Positions 17,242 through 25,988 of a DNA stretch of 64,000 nt are shown piece by piece (position 1 is the stretch's first letter; each line of letters begins with the position of its first letter). The position numbers and the translations under genes were made by a program. The notes under the pieces are model-generated. The model was given only the letters and a program-made list of their open reading frames with translations, was not told where the DNA came from and made no database searches. The stretch covers positions 186,001 to 250,000 of the forward strand of contig JALGYY010000046.1 of NCBI GenBank assembly GCA_025782575.1, in the 5' to 3' direction. This DNA comes from a bacterium (GTDB taxonomy: Bacteria; Orphanbacterota; Orphanbacteria; Orphanbacterales; Orphanbacteraceae).

Positions 17242-17284
17242 GACCCGCCCGGGTTTACCCGGAACGGGAAGGGGGATAAAGGAA

Positions 17285-18046
17285 ATGATTAACCGGTTGC
17301 TTGCCCGGATAGCGATTACGATCCTGGCCCTGCCGGCCGCCGCGGGAGCAACCAATCCGAATCTCCCGCTCTCGAACGCAGACGGCGGTCAGTACGTGGC
17401 CGGATTCGAGGTTGAATCGATGGCCGATGAGGTGGGGGGGGAGAAATTGACTGCGGTGCGCTATATGGCACGGCTCGGATGGAGGCCCGCCGAAAACTGG
17501 GCTCTCTCCTTACGGGCGGGTGGCAGCGAAATGACCGTGGAGTCGGTCGTGCACGGTACCCCTACCAATTTCGGCGGCCAGGCGAAACTGGCTATCGGCG
17601 GCGGCGGAACGTGGATGCGACCCCTCAGGGAGGATTTCTTGAGCTTCTGGGCTGACGGCCAGGTGCTATATACTCTCTCCTATGGGAACACGACGTTCGA
17701 GACCACGATTCAGTCGAGCACATTCGAAGAAAACTATGAGAATCGCTACGCCTGGAATGAATACCAGGGAGCGGCCGGAATCCAGGTGGAAATCCCCTGG
17801 GCCCGATTCTACTCGGGCGCTCTTGTCCGCTCAGTCGATGGTTCTGTTTCGAGAAAGACCTTCAAGGCGGACACCGGAGATCTGTTGCTGTCGAGCAAAG
17901 AAGACTTCTCGAAAGAAGCCCGGGCGTTCGGCCTTCTCGGGATGGACATCCCGGTGGGTGAACGAATGGTCTTTTCCATCAGCGGACACATGCGCAGTGA
18001 GGATCTCTATTCCTGGACGATCGCCATATCGGAGTTTTCCCACTAG
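17285..18046 (+). CDS. Putative outer-membrane beta-barrel protein
   Basis: A 253-residue exported protein with a signal peptide ending AAAGA. The rest alternates hydrophobic and polar residues with repeated aromatic ends (for example TAVRYMARLGWRPAENWALSLRAGG and IQVEIPWARFYSGALVRS), as in small outer-membrane barrels. No named family recognised. The ATG at 17285 is chosen over an upstream frame because it starts the signal peptide. It is the last gene before the terminator at 18082-18116 and likely belongs to the pil operon, possibly assisting the secretin or the Ig-repeat lipoprotein. Confidence 0.65.
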   Translation: MINRLLARIAITILALPAAAGATNPNLPLSNADGGQYVAGFEVESMADEVGGEKLTAVRYMARLGWRPAENWALSLRAGGSEMTVESVVHGTPTNFGGQAKLAIGGGGTWMRPLREDFLSFWADGQVLYTLSYGNTTFETTIQSSTFEENYENRYAWNEYQGAAGIQVEIPWARFYSGALVRSVDGSVSRKTFKADTGDLLLSSKEDFSKEARAFGLLGMDIPVGERMVFSISGHMRSEDLYSWTIAISEFSH

Positions 18047-18053
18047 ACGAATC

Positions 18054-18083
18054 TTGGCGTCGGCTCAGACCTGCAGATATCAA
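18054..18083 (+). promoter_or_regulatory. Weak sigma-70-like promoter before aroK
   Basis: TTGGCG and TATCAA are separated by 18 bp. A transcript starting near 18090 would lack most of the 5' arm of the hairpin that hides the aroK ribosome site. Only four of six bases match in each box. Confidence 0.25.
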
Positions 18084-18116
18084 GAGGGACCTTCCCAAGT
18101 GGAGGGTCCCTCTTTT
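18082..18116 (+). terminator. Terminator hairpin that contains the aroK ribosome site
   Basis: A 14-bp stem with one T:G wobble (18082-18095 with 18101-18114), loop CAAGT, then TTTT to 18116. It ends the pil operon. The 3' arm contains GGAGGG (18101-18106), the only Shine-Dalgarno-like sequence before the aroK start codon at 18115, so the structure may also control aroK translation. Confidence 0.75.
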
Positions 18117-18633
18117 GATTGACGTGAATATCGCTCTCACAGGAATGATGGGTGCAGGAAAATCCGTTGTCGCCGATCGACTGGCCGAGCTTCTGGGGAC
18201 GCCGGTTCTCGATCTCGACAGTGCAATTGAAGAACGGGAATCTACAACCATCCCCCTTCTATTCGAGTCCGAGGGAGAGGCCCGGTTCCGGGAGATCGAG
18301 AGCGATGTTTTGCAGGAGGTCTGCAGGACTCATCGCGGCGTTCTGGCGACTGGCGGGGGAACCGTGATCGATCCGGGCAACCGATCGGTTCTTCGGCGAT
18401 GGGGACGGGTTGTTTATCTCTACGCGGAACCTGAAGATCTGGCGGCGAGACTCGCGCTCTCCGATTGGTCCGTCAGGCCGCTCCTGGACGGCCACGGGAG
18501 CCTGGAGGCGCGGCTCCGGTCGCTGATCGACTCACGACGTGCCGCCTATGAAGCGGCCGATCATATAGTGGAAACAAAGGGTCTCACCCCCGGCGGGGTA
18601 GCCCGAAATCTGGTCTCCTGGCTCACCGCTTGA
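18115..18633 (+). CDS. aroK: Shikimate kinase
   Basis: A 172-residue enzyme that phosphorylates shikimate with ATP in the chorismate pathway (cytoplasm). It shows Walker A GMMGAGKS, the shikimate-binding LDLDSAIE, and the ATGGGTV motif, with usual length. Start: TTG 18115, eight bases after GGAGGG; an in-frame GTG at 18124 is the alternative. The ribosome site lies in a terminator stem. A run of small housekeeping genes follows. Confidence 0.92.
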   Translation: MIDVNIALTGMMGAGKSVVADRLAELLGTPVLDLDSAIEERESTTIPLLFESEGEARFREIESDVLQEVCRTHRGVLATGGGTVIDPGNRSVLRRWGRVVYLYAEPEDLAARLALSDWSVRPLLDGHGSLEARLRSLIDSRRAAYEAADHIVETKGLTPGGVARNLVSWLTA

Positions 18634-18679
18634 CGGGCCGCTCGGATCCCCCCTAATATCAATGGGTTGGAGCGAAATG

Positions 18680-19228
18680 ATGAGAATTGTTGCCGGGTCC
18701 AGAGGGGGAAGAAAGCTCCAGACACTCGATGTGAGGCATTTCCGACCCACATCCGACCGTGTCAGGGAGGCCGTGTTCTCTATTCTGGCCGGTCGGATTA
18801 TGGGAGCTCGCGTATTGGACCTGTTCGCCGGGTCAGGCGCACTCGGGTTCGAAGCGCTCTCTCGCGGGGCCGAAAAAGTGACATTCGTCGAGTCAGGTCG
18901 CAATCTGGCTAATCTCATTGAGCGAAACGGGAAGGCGCTCGGCTTCGAGGACCGGTACACTGTGATTCGCGCCGATGTGCGCCGCTTCATTGTCCGGGAA
19001 GCCGCCCGAGGGGATCATGATGTCTGGTTCGTCGATCCGCCCTATCGAGGCGGACTCGTACAGCCCGTTCTTGATGCCGCCGCCGGCGCGGTGGTTCTCC
19101 CACTCGTAATCGTCGAGAGGGACAAGCGCGAAGAGTGGTCCGCCCCTCTCTCCGAGTGGAGCCGAGCCCGCCGGTATGGAGATACTGTGGTCGAGTTCCT
19201 GATCCAGGAAACCGAGGAGGAAGCATGA
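18680..19228 (+). CDS. rsmD: 16S rRNA (guanine966-N2)-methyltransferase RsmD
   Basis: A 182-residue SAM-dependent methyltransferase: MRIVAGSRGGRKL start typical of RsmD, SAM-binding DLFAGSGALGFEALSRG and catalytic DPPY (VWFVDPPYRGG). It methylates G966 of 16S rRNA in the assembled small subunit. Of the candidate starts 18662, 18677 and 18680, the last has GGAG at a good distance. It overlaps coaD by ATGA, a widespread rsmD-coaD pairing. Confidence 0.92.
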   Translation: MRIVAGSRGGRKLQTLDVRHFRPTSDRVREAVFSILAGRIMGARVLDLFAGSGALGFEALSRGAEKVTFVESGRNLANLIERNGKALGFEDRYTVIRADVRRFIVREAARGDHDVWFVDPPYRGGLVQPVLDAAAGAVVLPLVIVERDKREEWSAPLSEWSRARRYGDTVVEFLIQETEEEA

Positions 19229-19716
19229 GGTCCGCCGTTTACCCCGGCACGTTTGATCCGATTCATAACGGACACAGGGATCTGATCGAACGGGCCCTCC
19301 GTCTCGTCGATCGCCTTGTGATCGGTGTGGCTGCCGGGCATCACAAGAATGCGCTCTTTTCTCTACCCGAAAGAATCGATCTTGTTCGTGAGGTCGTGAC
19401 CGATCTCGATGGAATCGAAGTGACTCCCTTCGAGGGGCTTCTCGTCGATTTCGCGCGCATCTCAAAGTCCCGTTTCGTGATCCGTGGTCTCCGGGCTCCT
19501 TCGGACTACGAGTTTGAAACGCAGATGGCATTCATGAATCGCCGGATGGATCCGGACCTTGACGTCCTGTTTCTGCCGGCTGATGAAAAATGCGCCTACT
19601 TGAACTCTTCGCTTGTGAAGGAAATTGCCCGCCTGGGAGGAGACATCTCCTCGTTCGTACCCGCAAGCGTTTTAGACCGGATTCTTGCCAAAGCCTCGGG
19701 GAGCGGGCCGGCATGA
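19225..19716 (+). CDS. coaD: Phosphopantetheine adenylyltransferase
   Basis: A 163-residue enzyme that joins 4'-phosphopantetheine to ATP, giving dephospho-CoA. The nucleotidyltransferase motif GTFDPIHNGH, the segment VIRGLRAPSDYEFETQMA and the C-terminal ISSFVPASV are diagnostic. The ATG overlaps the rsmD stop, and its own stop overlaps the Nudix start. Confidence 0.95.
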   Translation: MRSAVYPGTFDPIHNGHRDLIERALRLVDRLVIGVAAGHHKNALFSLPERIDLVREVVTDLDGIEVTPFEGLLVDFARISKSRFVIRGLRAPSDYEFETQMAFMNRRMDPDLDVLFLPADEKCAYLNSSLVKEIARLGGDISSFVPASVLDRILAKASGSGPA

Positions 19717-20285
19717 AGAAGTGGGAAACGCTGAGCCGCGAGACTCTTTTCGAGACTCCCTACTACTCTTTTGATCACCATCGCTACCGCATGCCGAGCG
19801 GGAAGGATGGCGACTACTATTTTCTGAACACGCCGGGTGCGGTGATGATCATCCCGATCGATAAGGACGGGCGGCCGGTACTGGTCAGGCAGTACCGTTA
19901 CCTGCTCGGTGAGGACTCGATCGAATTTCCCGCGGGAGGCGTTCCATCGGGAGCGGATCCGCTCGATCAGGCTAAGAAAGAACTCGCGGAAGAAACCGGC
20001 TATTCGGCGGAGGAGTGGGAGTACCTGGGCCGCTTCGCCTCCTGGAACGGGGCGACCAATGAAATCTGCCGAGTCTATCTTGCCAGGGAACTCCATCCGG
20101 TTAACGGAGAGCAGGATGAATCGGAAGAAATCGAGACGTTATCATTGACATGGTCCGAATTGAATTCCCGAATTGCGGGAAATGAAATCTTCGACGGCAT
20201 GACCCTCGCTTCGTTCGCGCTTGCCCGTAATCGGCTGCGAGCGGCTCCGGGCATTATGGATGTCGCCGATCACCCCGGAGGATAA
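19713..20285 (+). CDS. Nudix hydrolase, ADP-ribose pyrophosphatase-like
   Basis: A 190-residue Nudix protein. The Nudix box runs from AGGV through LDQAKKELAEETGY; the usual Arg of the REL motif is Lys here. EFPAGG before the box and the overall length fit the NudF/ADP-ribose diphosphatase group, which hydrolyses ADP-ribose to AMP and ribose 5-phosphate. The substrate is by family only. The start overlaps the coaD stop (ATGA). Confidence 0.85.
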   Translation: MKKWETLSRETLFETPYYSFDHHRYRMPSGKDGDYYFLNTPGAVMIIPIDKDGRPVLVRQYRYLLGEDSIEFPAGGVPSGADPLDQAKKELAEETGYSAEEWEYLGRFASWNGATNEICRVYLARELHPVNGEQDESEEIETLSLTWSELNSRIAGNEIFDGMTLASFALARNRLRAAPGIMDVADHPGG

Positions 20286-20292
20286 GCAGAGC

Positions 20293-20565
20293 ATGCCCAC
20301 GTATGAGTATGAATGTACCAATTGCGAATATCTTTTCGAACGGTTCCAGTCGATGACCGATGAACCGGTCAAGCGATGCCCGAGGTGCCGGCACAAGGTG
20401 CGGAAACTGTTGTCCGGCGGTGCCGGGATGATCTTCAAGGGATCAGGGTTTTACACGACCGACTACAGGAGCGAAAACTACAAGAAACGAGCAAAAGAGG
20501 ATTCGGAGGCTGCCAAGCCCAAGCCGGCTGAATCGAAGCCGGACAAGAAGAAATCGAAGGACTGA
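20293..20565 (+). CDS. FmdB-type zinc-ribbon protein
   Basis: A 90-residue protein starting MPTYEYEC, with two CxxC pairs (CTNC and CPRC) forming a zinc ribbon, a GSGFYTTDYRS segment and a Lys/Pro/Glu-rich tail, all typical of the FmdB/CxxC_CXXC_SSSS family. Function of the family is poorly known. GGAGG lies about 11 bases before the ATG. Confidence 0.85.
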   Translation: MPTYEYECTNCEYLFERFQSMTDEPVKRCPRCRHKVRKLLSGGAGMIFKGSGFYTTDYRSENYKKRAKEDSEAAKPKPAESKPDKKKSKD

Positions 20566-20580
20566 CCGACCGTCCGCCGA

Positions 20581-20610
20581 TTGACAGAGGAAACCCGCTC
20601 AGGCTACCAT
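20581..20610 (+). promoter_or_regulatory. Sigma-70-like promoter before icd
   Basis: TTGACA at 20581-20586 and TACCAT at 20605-20610, 18 bp apart. A second TTGACA stands at 20636-20641 without a good -10. Both lie in the 123-bp gap before icd. Confidence 0.45.
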
Positions 20611-20688
20611 TCATCCACTGCGGCCCGCGCGGCATTTGACACATCCCGGCCCGAGTTCACACTACGCAGGTAGAGGAGATTTTTCGAT

Positions 20689-21933
20689 ATGGCTTCGTAC
20701 GAAAACGTAACCGTCCCCGAGGGGGGAGAGAGGATCGAACGGACCGATTCCGGTCTCAAGGTCCCCGATCACCCGATCATTCCCGTGATTGAGGGAGATG
20801 GGATCGGTCCTGATATCATGCGGGCAACGCGGAAGGTGCTCGATGCCGCCGCGGAAAAGTCGTCTGACGGCGGGAGGAAGATTGCCTGGATGGATATCTA
20901 TTGCGGAGACTCCGCGATGGGGCGTTACGGCGACGTTCTCCCCGATGAGTCGATCGAGGCCATTCGGGAATTCATCGTCGCCCTGAAGGGGCCGCTCACA
21001 ACACCAGTCGGCGGCGGTTTTCGTTCATTGAATGTCTCCCTCCGACAGATTCTGAATCTTTATGCGTGCGTCCGACCGGTAAAATACTTTCCCGGTGTTC
21101 CCGCTCCCGTCCGGGAACCGCAGAAGATGAACATGATCATCTTTCGCGAGAATACCGAGGACGTTTACGCCGGAATCGAATGGGAATCCGGTTCGGAAGA
21201 AGTCAAACGGCTCCTTTCATTCCTGCAGGAGACGATGGGGAAGGAAATCCGGCCTGACTCGGGGATCGGAATCAAACCGATCAGTCCGACCGGCACCAAG
21301 CAGCTCGTTCGGATGGCCATCCGGTATGGTCTCGAGCATAAGAAGAGGAGCGTTACCCTCGTCCACAAGGGAAACATCATGAAGTTCACCGAGGGGGCAT
21401 TCCGGGACTGGGGCTATGAACTGGCTGCAGAGGAATTCGGCGACAGCACGATCAGTGAAAATGAAATCTGGGAGAAGCATGACGGCCGTGCCCCGAAGGG
21501 CCGGTTGGTGATGAAGGATCGGATCGCGGACAGTATGTTCCAGCAGATCCTGACCAGGACGGAAGATTACGATATTCTTGCGACCCCCAATCTGAACGGG
21601 GATTACCTTTCAGATGCCTGCGCGGCGCAGGTGGGGGGACTCGGGATGGCGCCGGGGGCCAATATCGGCGATGAATCGGCGCTGTTCGAGGCGACTCATG
21701 GGACCGCTCCCAAGTATGCGAACCAGGACAAAGTGAATCCGGGCTCGCTCATTCTTTCGGGTGTAATGATGCTTCGTCATCTCGGATGGGAACAAGCGGC
21801 AGACCTCGTTGAGAAGGGGATCGGCCAGGCGATTCTGGACAAGCAGGTTACTTATGACCTGGCGAGACAGATGGAAAACGTGACCCCCATCAAGACATCT
21901 GAATTCGGCCAGGCGATCATTGATCGAATGTAA
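20689..21933 (+). CDS. icd: Isocitrate dehydrogenase (NADP-type)
   Basis: A 414-residue TCA-cycle enzyme converting isocitrate to 2-oxoglutarate. It has [10 protein letters not shown] at the N-terminus, the regulatory/substrate Ser region [13 protein letters not shown], and [15 protein letters not shown]. The closely matching length and the motif around the phosphorylatable Ser point to the bacterial NADP-dependent class (E. coli Icd type). A promoter with TTGACA precedes it. It ends 15 bases before the apparent obg start, in the same reading frame. Confidence 0.93.
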   Translation: MASYENVTVPEGGERIERTDSGLKVPDHPIIPVIEGDGIGPDIMRATRKVLDAAAEKSSDGGRKIAWMDIYCGDSAMGRYGDVLPDESIEAIREFIVALKGPLTTPVGGGFRSLNVSLRQILNLYACVRPVKYFPGVPAPVREPQKMNMIIFRENTEDVYAGIEWESGSEEVKRLLSFLQETMGKEIRPDSGIGIKPISPTGTKQLVRMAIRYGLEHKKRSVTLVHKGNIMKFTEGAFRDWGYELAAEEFGDSTISENEIWEKHDGRAPKGRLVMKDRIADSMFQQILTRTEDYDILATPNLNGDYLSDACAAQVGGLGMAPGANIGDESALFEATHGTAPKYANQDKVNPGSLILSGVMMLRHLGWEQAADLVEKGIGQAILDKQVTYDLARQMENVTPIKTSEFGQAIIDRM

Positions 21934-21935
21934 GC

Positions 21936-21944
21936 GGGGGGAAG
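21936..21944 (+). promoter_or_regulatory. Ribosome site supporting an ATT start for obg
   Basis: A strong purine-rich GGGGGGAAG lies just before ATT at 21949. The frame is closed upstream by the icd stop (TAA 21931-21933), and there is no ATG, GTG or TTG between that stop and the conserved N-terminus of Obg. Confidence 0.6.
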
Positions 21945-21948
21945 AACA

Positions 21949-22938
21949 ATTCGCTTTGTCGATCGGGTAACGATCCATGTTGAGTCGGGCCGCGGAGGGG
22001 ACGGCTGTGTCGCCTTCCGGCGTGAGAAGTTTGTCCCCAAGGGGGGACCTGACGGCGGTGACGGCGGGAAGGGAGGGGATATCTTTCTTGTCGTCGATGC
22101 CGGCAAGCGGACACTTCTCGATTTCCAATATAAGAGCCGCTTTCATGCGAAGAAAGGGGTTCACGGAAGCGGTCAGAACAAGACCGGACGGGATGGTGAA
22201 GTATTCATCATCCCAGTCCCGCCCGGCACGCTCGTCTACGACAAAGAGACCGGGGAGAGGCTGGCCGATCTGATCGAAACGGGTGACCGTTATCTCGCGG
22301 CCCGGGGGGGTCGGGGGGGACGGGGAAACTCGCAGTTCGCCACGCCGACGAACCGGGCCCCCCGCCGTGCCGATCCAGGCGGACCGGGAACGGCCCATAC
22401 TTTCCTGCTCGAACTGAAACTGCTCGCCGATGCGGGGCTTGTAGGACATCCGAACGCGGGTAAGTCGACCTTGCTCTCCCGTGTTTCGGCCGCCCGGCCG
22501 AAGATCGCTGCGTACCCCTTTACTACTCTTTCACCCAATCTGGGACTCGTTCGTGCCGGCGATTTTCGCAATTTCCTGTTGGCGGATATTCCGGGTCTGA
22601 TTGAAGGGGCGAGCAAGGGGAAGGGACTGGGGTTCGACTTTCTTCGGCACATCGAACGTTGCCGGGTTCTCATCTATCTGGTGGATGCGACATCGGCTGA
22701 CCCCGCCGGTGACCTGGTCATTTTGAGACAGGAACTCTCGGCGTACAAATCAGAACTGATGGACAGACGCTCCATGGTGGTCTGGAACAAAATGGATTCG
22801 GTGCCGGACCGGGACACACTTCCCGACCTCGGTGAGCCGGTCTCCTATGTATCGGCAGTGACTGGCGAAGGTCTGGACGCATTGATTTACAAGATCGATT
22901 CCCTGATAGCGGAAGAGGAGGAGGAGGATGACGGGTAG
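21949..22938 (+). CDS. obg: GTPase Obg, apparent ATT start codon
   Basis: A 329-residue ribosome-associated GTPase involved in 50S maturation and stress control. Reading from ATT 21949 gives (M)RFVDRVTIHVESGRGGDG, then VAFRREKFVPKGGPDGGDGG, a textbook Obg fold start. The G domain has G1 GHPNAGKSTLL (about residue 166), G3 ADIPGLIEGA and G4 NKMD, and an acidic tail EEEEEDDG. The start is unusual: the codon at the expected first position is ATT, and no standard start exists between the in-frame TAA of icd and the conserved domain. An alternative is a sequence error. It overlaps dprA by 11 bp. Confidence 0.9.
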   Translation: MRFVDRVTIHVESGRGGDGCVAFRREKFVPKGGPDGGDGGKGGDIFLVVDAGKRTLLDFQYKSRFHAKKGVHGSGQNKTGRDGEVFIIPVPPGTLVYDKETGERLADLIETGDRYLAARGGRGGRGNSQFATPTNRAPRRADPGGPGTAHTFLLELKLLADAGLVGHPNAGKSTLLSRVSAARPKIAAYPFTTLSPNLGLVRAGDFRNFLLADIPGLIEGASKGKGLGFDFLRHIERCRVLIYLVDATSADPAGDLVILRQELSAYKSELMDRRSMVVWNKMDSVPDRDTLPDLGEPVSYVSAVTGEGLDALIYKIDSLIAEEEEEDDG

Positions 22939-24025
22939 GGAGAGAGAGGCGTGGATTCGATTTCATCTCGCGCCCCTTCGTGAGGATGTAAAGAAACGAT
23001 TGCTGAATGATCACGAATCACCCAGGGAAATTCTGGAACTCTCCGGGCGTGATCTGGAAAGAGCGGGAATCCTCGTAGCTTCGCGATGGCGGAAGTTCCT
23101 GAATTGCGAAATTGATCCGGATGAGGTGGCTTGCAAGCTCGATCGAGTGCAGGCATGGTGTGTGACCTACCATGACGATGCTTACCCCGCTCCCCTCAGG
23201 GAGATTGTCGATCCTCCGGCGCTCCTGTTCGGACTAGGAGACAAAACGCTTCTCAAGCAACGGACAGTGGCAATTGTCGGTTCCAGAAAATCGGATCATC
23301 ACGCGGCTGACTGGACTGCGAAGGTCGCTGGCAGCGCGGCGGCGAACGGGTTTACGGTTGCAAGCGGCATGGCGCTCGGAATTGACGGTGCCGCCCATCG
23401 AGGGGCGCTCGCCGTCGGCGGAGGGACGGTAGCGGTTCTCGGCACCGGAGTCGATCTCCCCAGTCCACGCTTCCACGCCAGGCTCTACCAGGAAATCGTT
23501 GATCGAGGTGCTGTGATCAGCGAATACCCTCCCGGTGAGCCGGGACACAAGAGTCACTTCCCCAAGCGGAATCGAATTATCGCCGGTCTGTCGGAGGCGG
23601 TACTGATCGCCCAGGCGGCGGAGAAGAGCGGGGCGGCGATTACCGCACGATTGGCGCTCGATTCAGGACGTGATGTATTTGTCATGGCGGCTAACCCATG
23701 GGATGCTCGCTTCGCCGGCAACAAACGCTTCGCCCGGGAGGGGGCGCCTGTCATTTACGATGGTGATGACCTCGTCCTTCTGCTTGGAGGGACGCCTCTG
23801 CCGATATGTGAGAGCGGGATCTCTCTCGACGGACTTCCGGGTGACGAACAGACTGTCGCGAGTGCTCTGGGGGAAGCGCCTTCCAGAGTGGATGAGATCA
23901 GCAGGTCGCTCGGTATGTCGACAGCGGAAGTGGCCGGCCTGCTTCTTCGTCTTGAGCTTCGTGGCGTTGCAGTGGAAGGTCCCGGCAAAGTCTATGAGCT
24001 CGCTCGCCCAGGAATCGTACGGTGA
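22928..24025 (+). CDS. dprA: DNA processing protein DprA
   Basis: A 365-residue protein that loads RecA on incoming single-stranded DNA during natural transformation. It has an N-terminal helical region, the Rossmann-like DprA core (AIVGSRKSD, ASGMALGIDGAAHRGAL, FPKRNRIIAGLSEAV) and a C-terminal winged-helix (about 300-360). Its presence together with a type IV pilus is compatible with competence. GAGGAGG precedes the ATG inside the end of obg. The stop overlaps the next start (GTGA). Confidence 0.93.
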   Translation: MTGREREAWIRFHLAPLREDVKKRLLNDHESPREILELSGRDLERAGILVASRWRKFLNCEIDPDEVACKLDRVQAWCVTYHDDAYPAPLREIVDPPALLFGLGDKTLLKQRTVAIVGSRKSDHHAADWTAKVAGSAAANGFTVASGMALGIDGAAHRGALAVGGGTVAVLGTGVDLPSPRFHARLYQEIVDRGAVISEYPPGEPGHKSHFPKRNRIIAGLSEAVLIAQAAEKSGAAITARLALDSGRDVFVMAANPWDARFAGNKRFAREGAPVIYDGDDLVLLLGGTPLPICESGISLDGLPGDEQTVASALGEAPSRVDEISRSLGMSTAEVAGLLLRLELRGVAVEGPGKVYELARPGIVR

Positions 24026-24954
24026 AAAAATACCGGAAGGCGCGATGGAAGCACAAACTGGAAGACGCCGCAGTTGCCGTTATTATTGCGATGTTGTGGC
24101 CGCTCGGCTACAAAGGCGCCCAGAGGTTCGGCTCATTTCTGGGATCGGTATGGTTTTACGTCTACAAACGTCGAATCGATGTGGCGGGAGCGAACATCCG
24201 GCGCGCCCTCGGCGAGGGAATGTCTGACGAGGAAGTCTCCGAACTGATCCTCAAATCCTATCAGAATCTGGGAAAGACCTTTCTGGAGTTCGCCCGTTTT
24301 CCTTACATGAAAGCCGAGGATGCTTCGAAGCTTGTGCGATGGGAGAGGTGGGAGGTCTTCGAAGAGGTGCTGGCCGCGGGGAAGGGTGGGGTTCTGGTGG
24401 CAGGTCACTATGGGAACTGGGAACTATTCGGTGCGGCGGCGGCCGGAAGAGGGCTTCCGATCTCATTCCTGGTCGGCCGGCAGCACAACGCGATCGTTGA
24501 TAAACGAATCAACGGTTACCGGGCACGAATGGGCGTCGGAATCATCAGGCGGGGAGCGGCCGTGAGAGAGATTCCTCGTGCCATGGAACGTAACAAGTTC
24601 GTGGCGATTCTTGCGGATCAGGACGCACACCGGCAGGGGGTGTTTGTGAACTTTCTGGGAACGCCCGCATCGACGCCCCGGGGCCCCGCCCACTTTTCCT
24701 ATCATACCGGGGCACCGATCCTGTTCGGGAGCATAGAACGCTTGGAGGACGGCACTCATCTTTCCCGAATGACAGAGCCGATCTGGCCTCGAACGGATGC
24801 TGACGAGGAGGAAGAGATTCAGCGCCTTACGCAGGCGTTTACCGATCATCTCGCAGATGCTGTGCGGCGGAGACCGGACCAGTACTTCTGGCCTCACCGG
24901 CGTTGGAAGACCGCGCCGCCTGAACTGGTGAGCAGGACAGGAGAAGAGCGTTGA
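24022..24954 (+). CDS. Lipid A biosynthesis acyltransferase, LpxL/HtrB-like
   Basis: A 310-residue inner-membrane acyltransferase with an N-terminal hydrophobic segment and the catalytic HxxxxE motif GHYGNWELFG, followed by FLVGRQHN and the ADQDAHRQGVFVNFLG region. Members add secondary acyl chains to lipid A at the cytoplasmic face. The exact acyl position cannot be told. The start GTG overlaps the dprA stop. With rfaE1/rfaE2 downstream this indicates lipopolysaccharide. Confidence 0.88.
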   Translation: MKKYRKARWKHKLEDAAVAVIIAMLWPLGYKGAQRFGSFLGSVWFYVYKRRIDVAGANIRRALGEGMSDEEVSELILKSYQNLGKTFLEFARFPYMKAEDASKLVRWERWEVFEEVLAAGKGGVLVAGHYGNWELFGAAAAGRGLPISFLVGRQHNAIVDKRINGYRARMGVGIIRRGAAVREIPRAMERNKFVAILADQDAHRQGVFVNFLGTPASTPRGPAHFSYHTGAPILFGSIERLEDGTHLSRMTEPIWPRTDADEEEEIQRLTQAFTDHLADAVRRRPDQYFWPHRRWKTAPPELVSRTGEER

Positions 24955-25943
24955 AGAAATCAGTTTCGATCATAGGAACGGTGAACTACGACCGGATTCT
25001 GCTTCCCCATGGGGCGAGCACCCAGGGGCTCGGCGGCATTCTCTATAACGTCTTTTCACTCGCCCCCCATCTTACCGATGATGAGTCGATCATGCCGATC
25101 GCGCGAATGGGAGCGGAACGACAGCGTGAGGTGGAGCGCTTTGCTTCGCCCTATCCCGGCCTGGATCTCAGTCATATGATCTGGGGGAGCGAGGGGACGA
25201 ACGAGACGGTTCTCACCTATATCAGTGCCGATGAGAGGGAGGAGTCCCTGATTGAACGAGTCCCGCCGCTCGACTGGAATGACATCGCCCCTGCGGTTCA
25301 GGCGGACTGGATCATGGTCAATCTGATTTCCGGTAAAGAGCTGACACCGGAACTGATGAATCGTCTTGTGTCTGAGACGAATGGAAAGGTGATTCTCGAC
25401 CTGCAAAGTTTGACACTTACTTTTGGTGAAAAATCGGAACGAAATTACAGGAACATTCCTTCCTGGCGGGATTGGCTAACCGGACTGACTGTGGTGAAGG
25501 GGAACGAAGAGGAGATTCGCTGGATGCTCGGTGAAGGGGATCGACGGAATGAAAGCCCGATCGAAGAGCTATTGATCCAATTGCTGGACGCCGGTCCCGG
25601 AGTCGCGATTGTAACGCGCGGTACGGAAGGGCATGTGATCGGATGGCGGGCGCGCCGACTCCTCCGATGGGCATCGGTTCCCGCGATCCCCCTCGATCCG
25701 GGGGCCGTGGTGGATACCACAGGGAGCGGCGACGCTTTCACTTCCGGTTATCTGCTCGGCATGTTTCGGGGGGAGACACCCTTCAAGTCTTCGCTTCTTG
25801 CCGCCTCTCTCGCCGCTTCCGCCTGCATGTGTGCCGGACTCGCTCCGCTCGGTGATCTGACCGATCCGGCCGCTTTCCGAGAAAAAGCCTACACCCCGCT
25901 TCTCAAACGAATCGGTTCAGGTTGGAGCGGCGATAAACTGTAA
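24951..25943 (+). CDS. PfkB-family carbohydrate or nucleoside kinase
   Basis: A 330-residue ribokinase-fold enzyme. The C-terminal PfkB signature VDTTGSGDAFTSGYLLG contains the catalytic Asp (about residue 260). The N-terminal part (VSIIGTVNYDRIL, GGILYNV) is divergent, and the substrate cannot be assigned. The TTG start overlaps the preceding stop (TTGA). It is the last + strand gene before a convergent pair. Confidence 0.82.
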   Translation: MKKSVSIIGTVNYDRILLPHGASTQGLGGILYNVFSLAPHLTDDESIMPIARMGAERQREVERFASPYPGLDLSHMIWGSEGTNETVLTYISADEREESLIERVPPLDWNDIAPAVQADWIMVNLISGKELTPELMNRLVSETNGKVILDLQSLTLTFGEKSERNYRNIPSWRDWLTGLTVVKGNEEEIRWMLGEGDRRNESPIEELLIQLLDAGPGVAIVTRGTEGHVIGWRARRLLRWASVPAIPLDPGAVVDTTGSGDAFTSGYLLGMFRGETPFKSSLLAASLAASACMCAGLAPLGDLTDPAAFREKAYTPLLKRIGSGWSGDKL

Positions 25944-25988
25944 GGATAAGAGAATCGGAATCGAATTCCCCCCGAGTGTCACCAGCTC

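Noticed and set aside
20689-22938. icd-obg fusion by stop readthrough
   Set aside because: The genes are in the same frame with one TAA between them, but a strong ribosome site precedes the Obg N-terminus and both proteins have their usual ends, so separate initiation is simpler.
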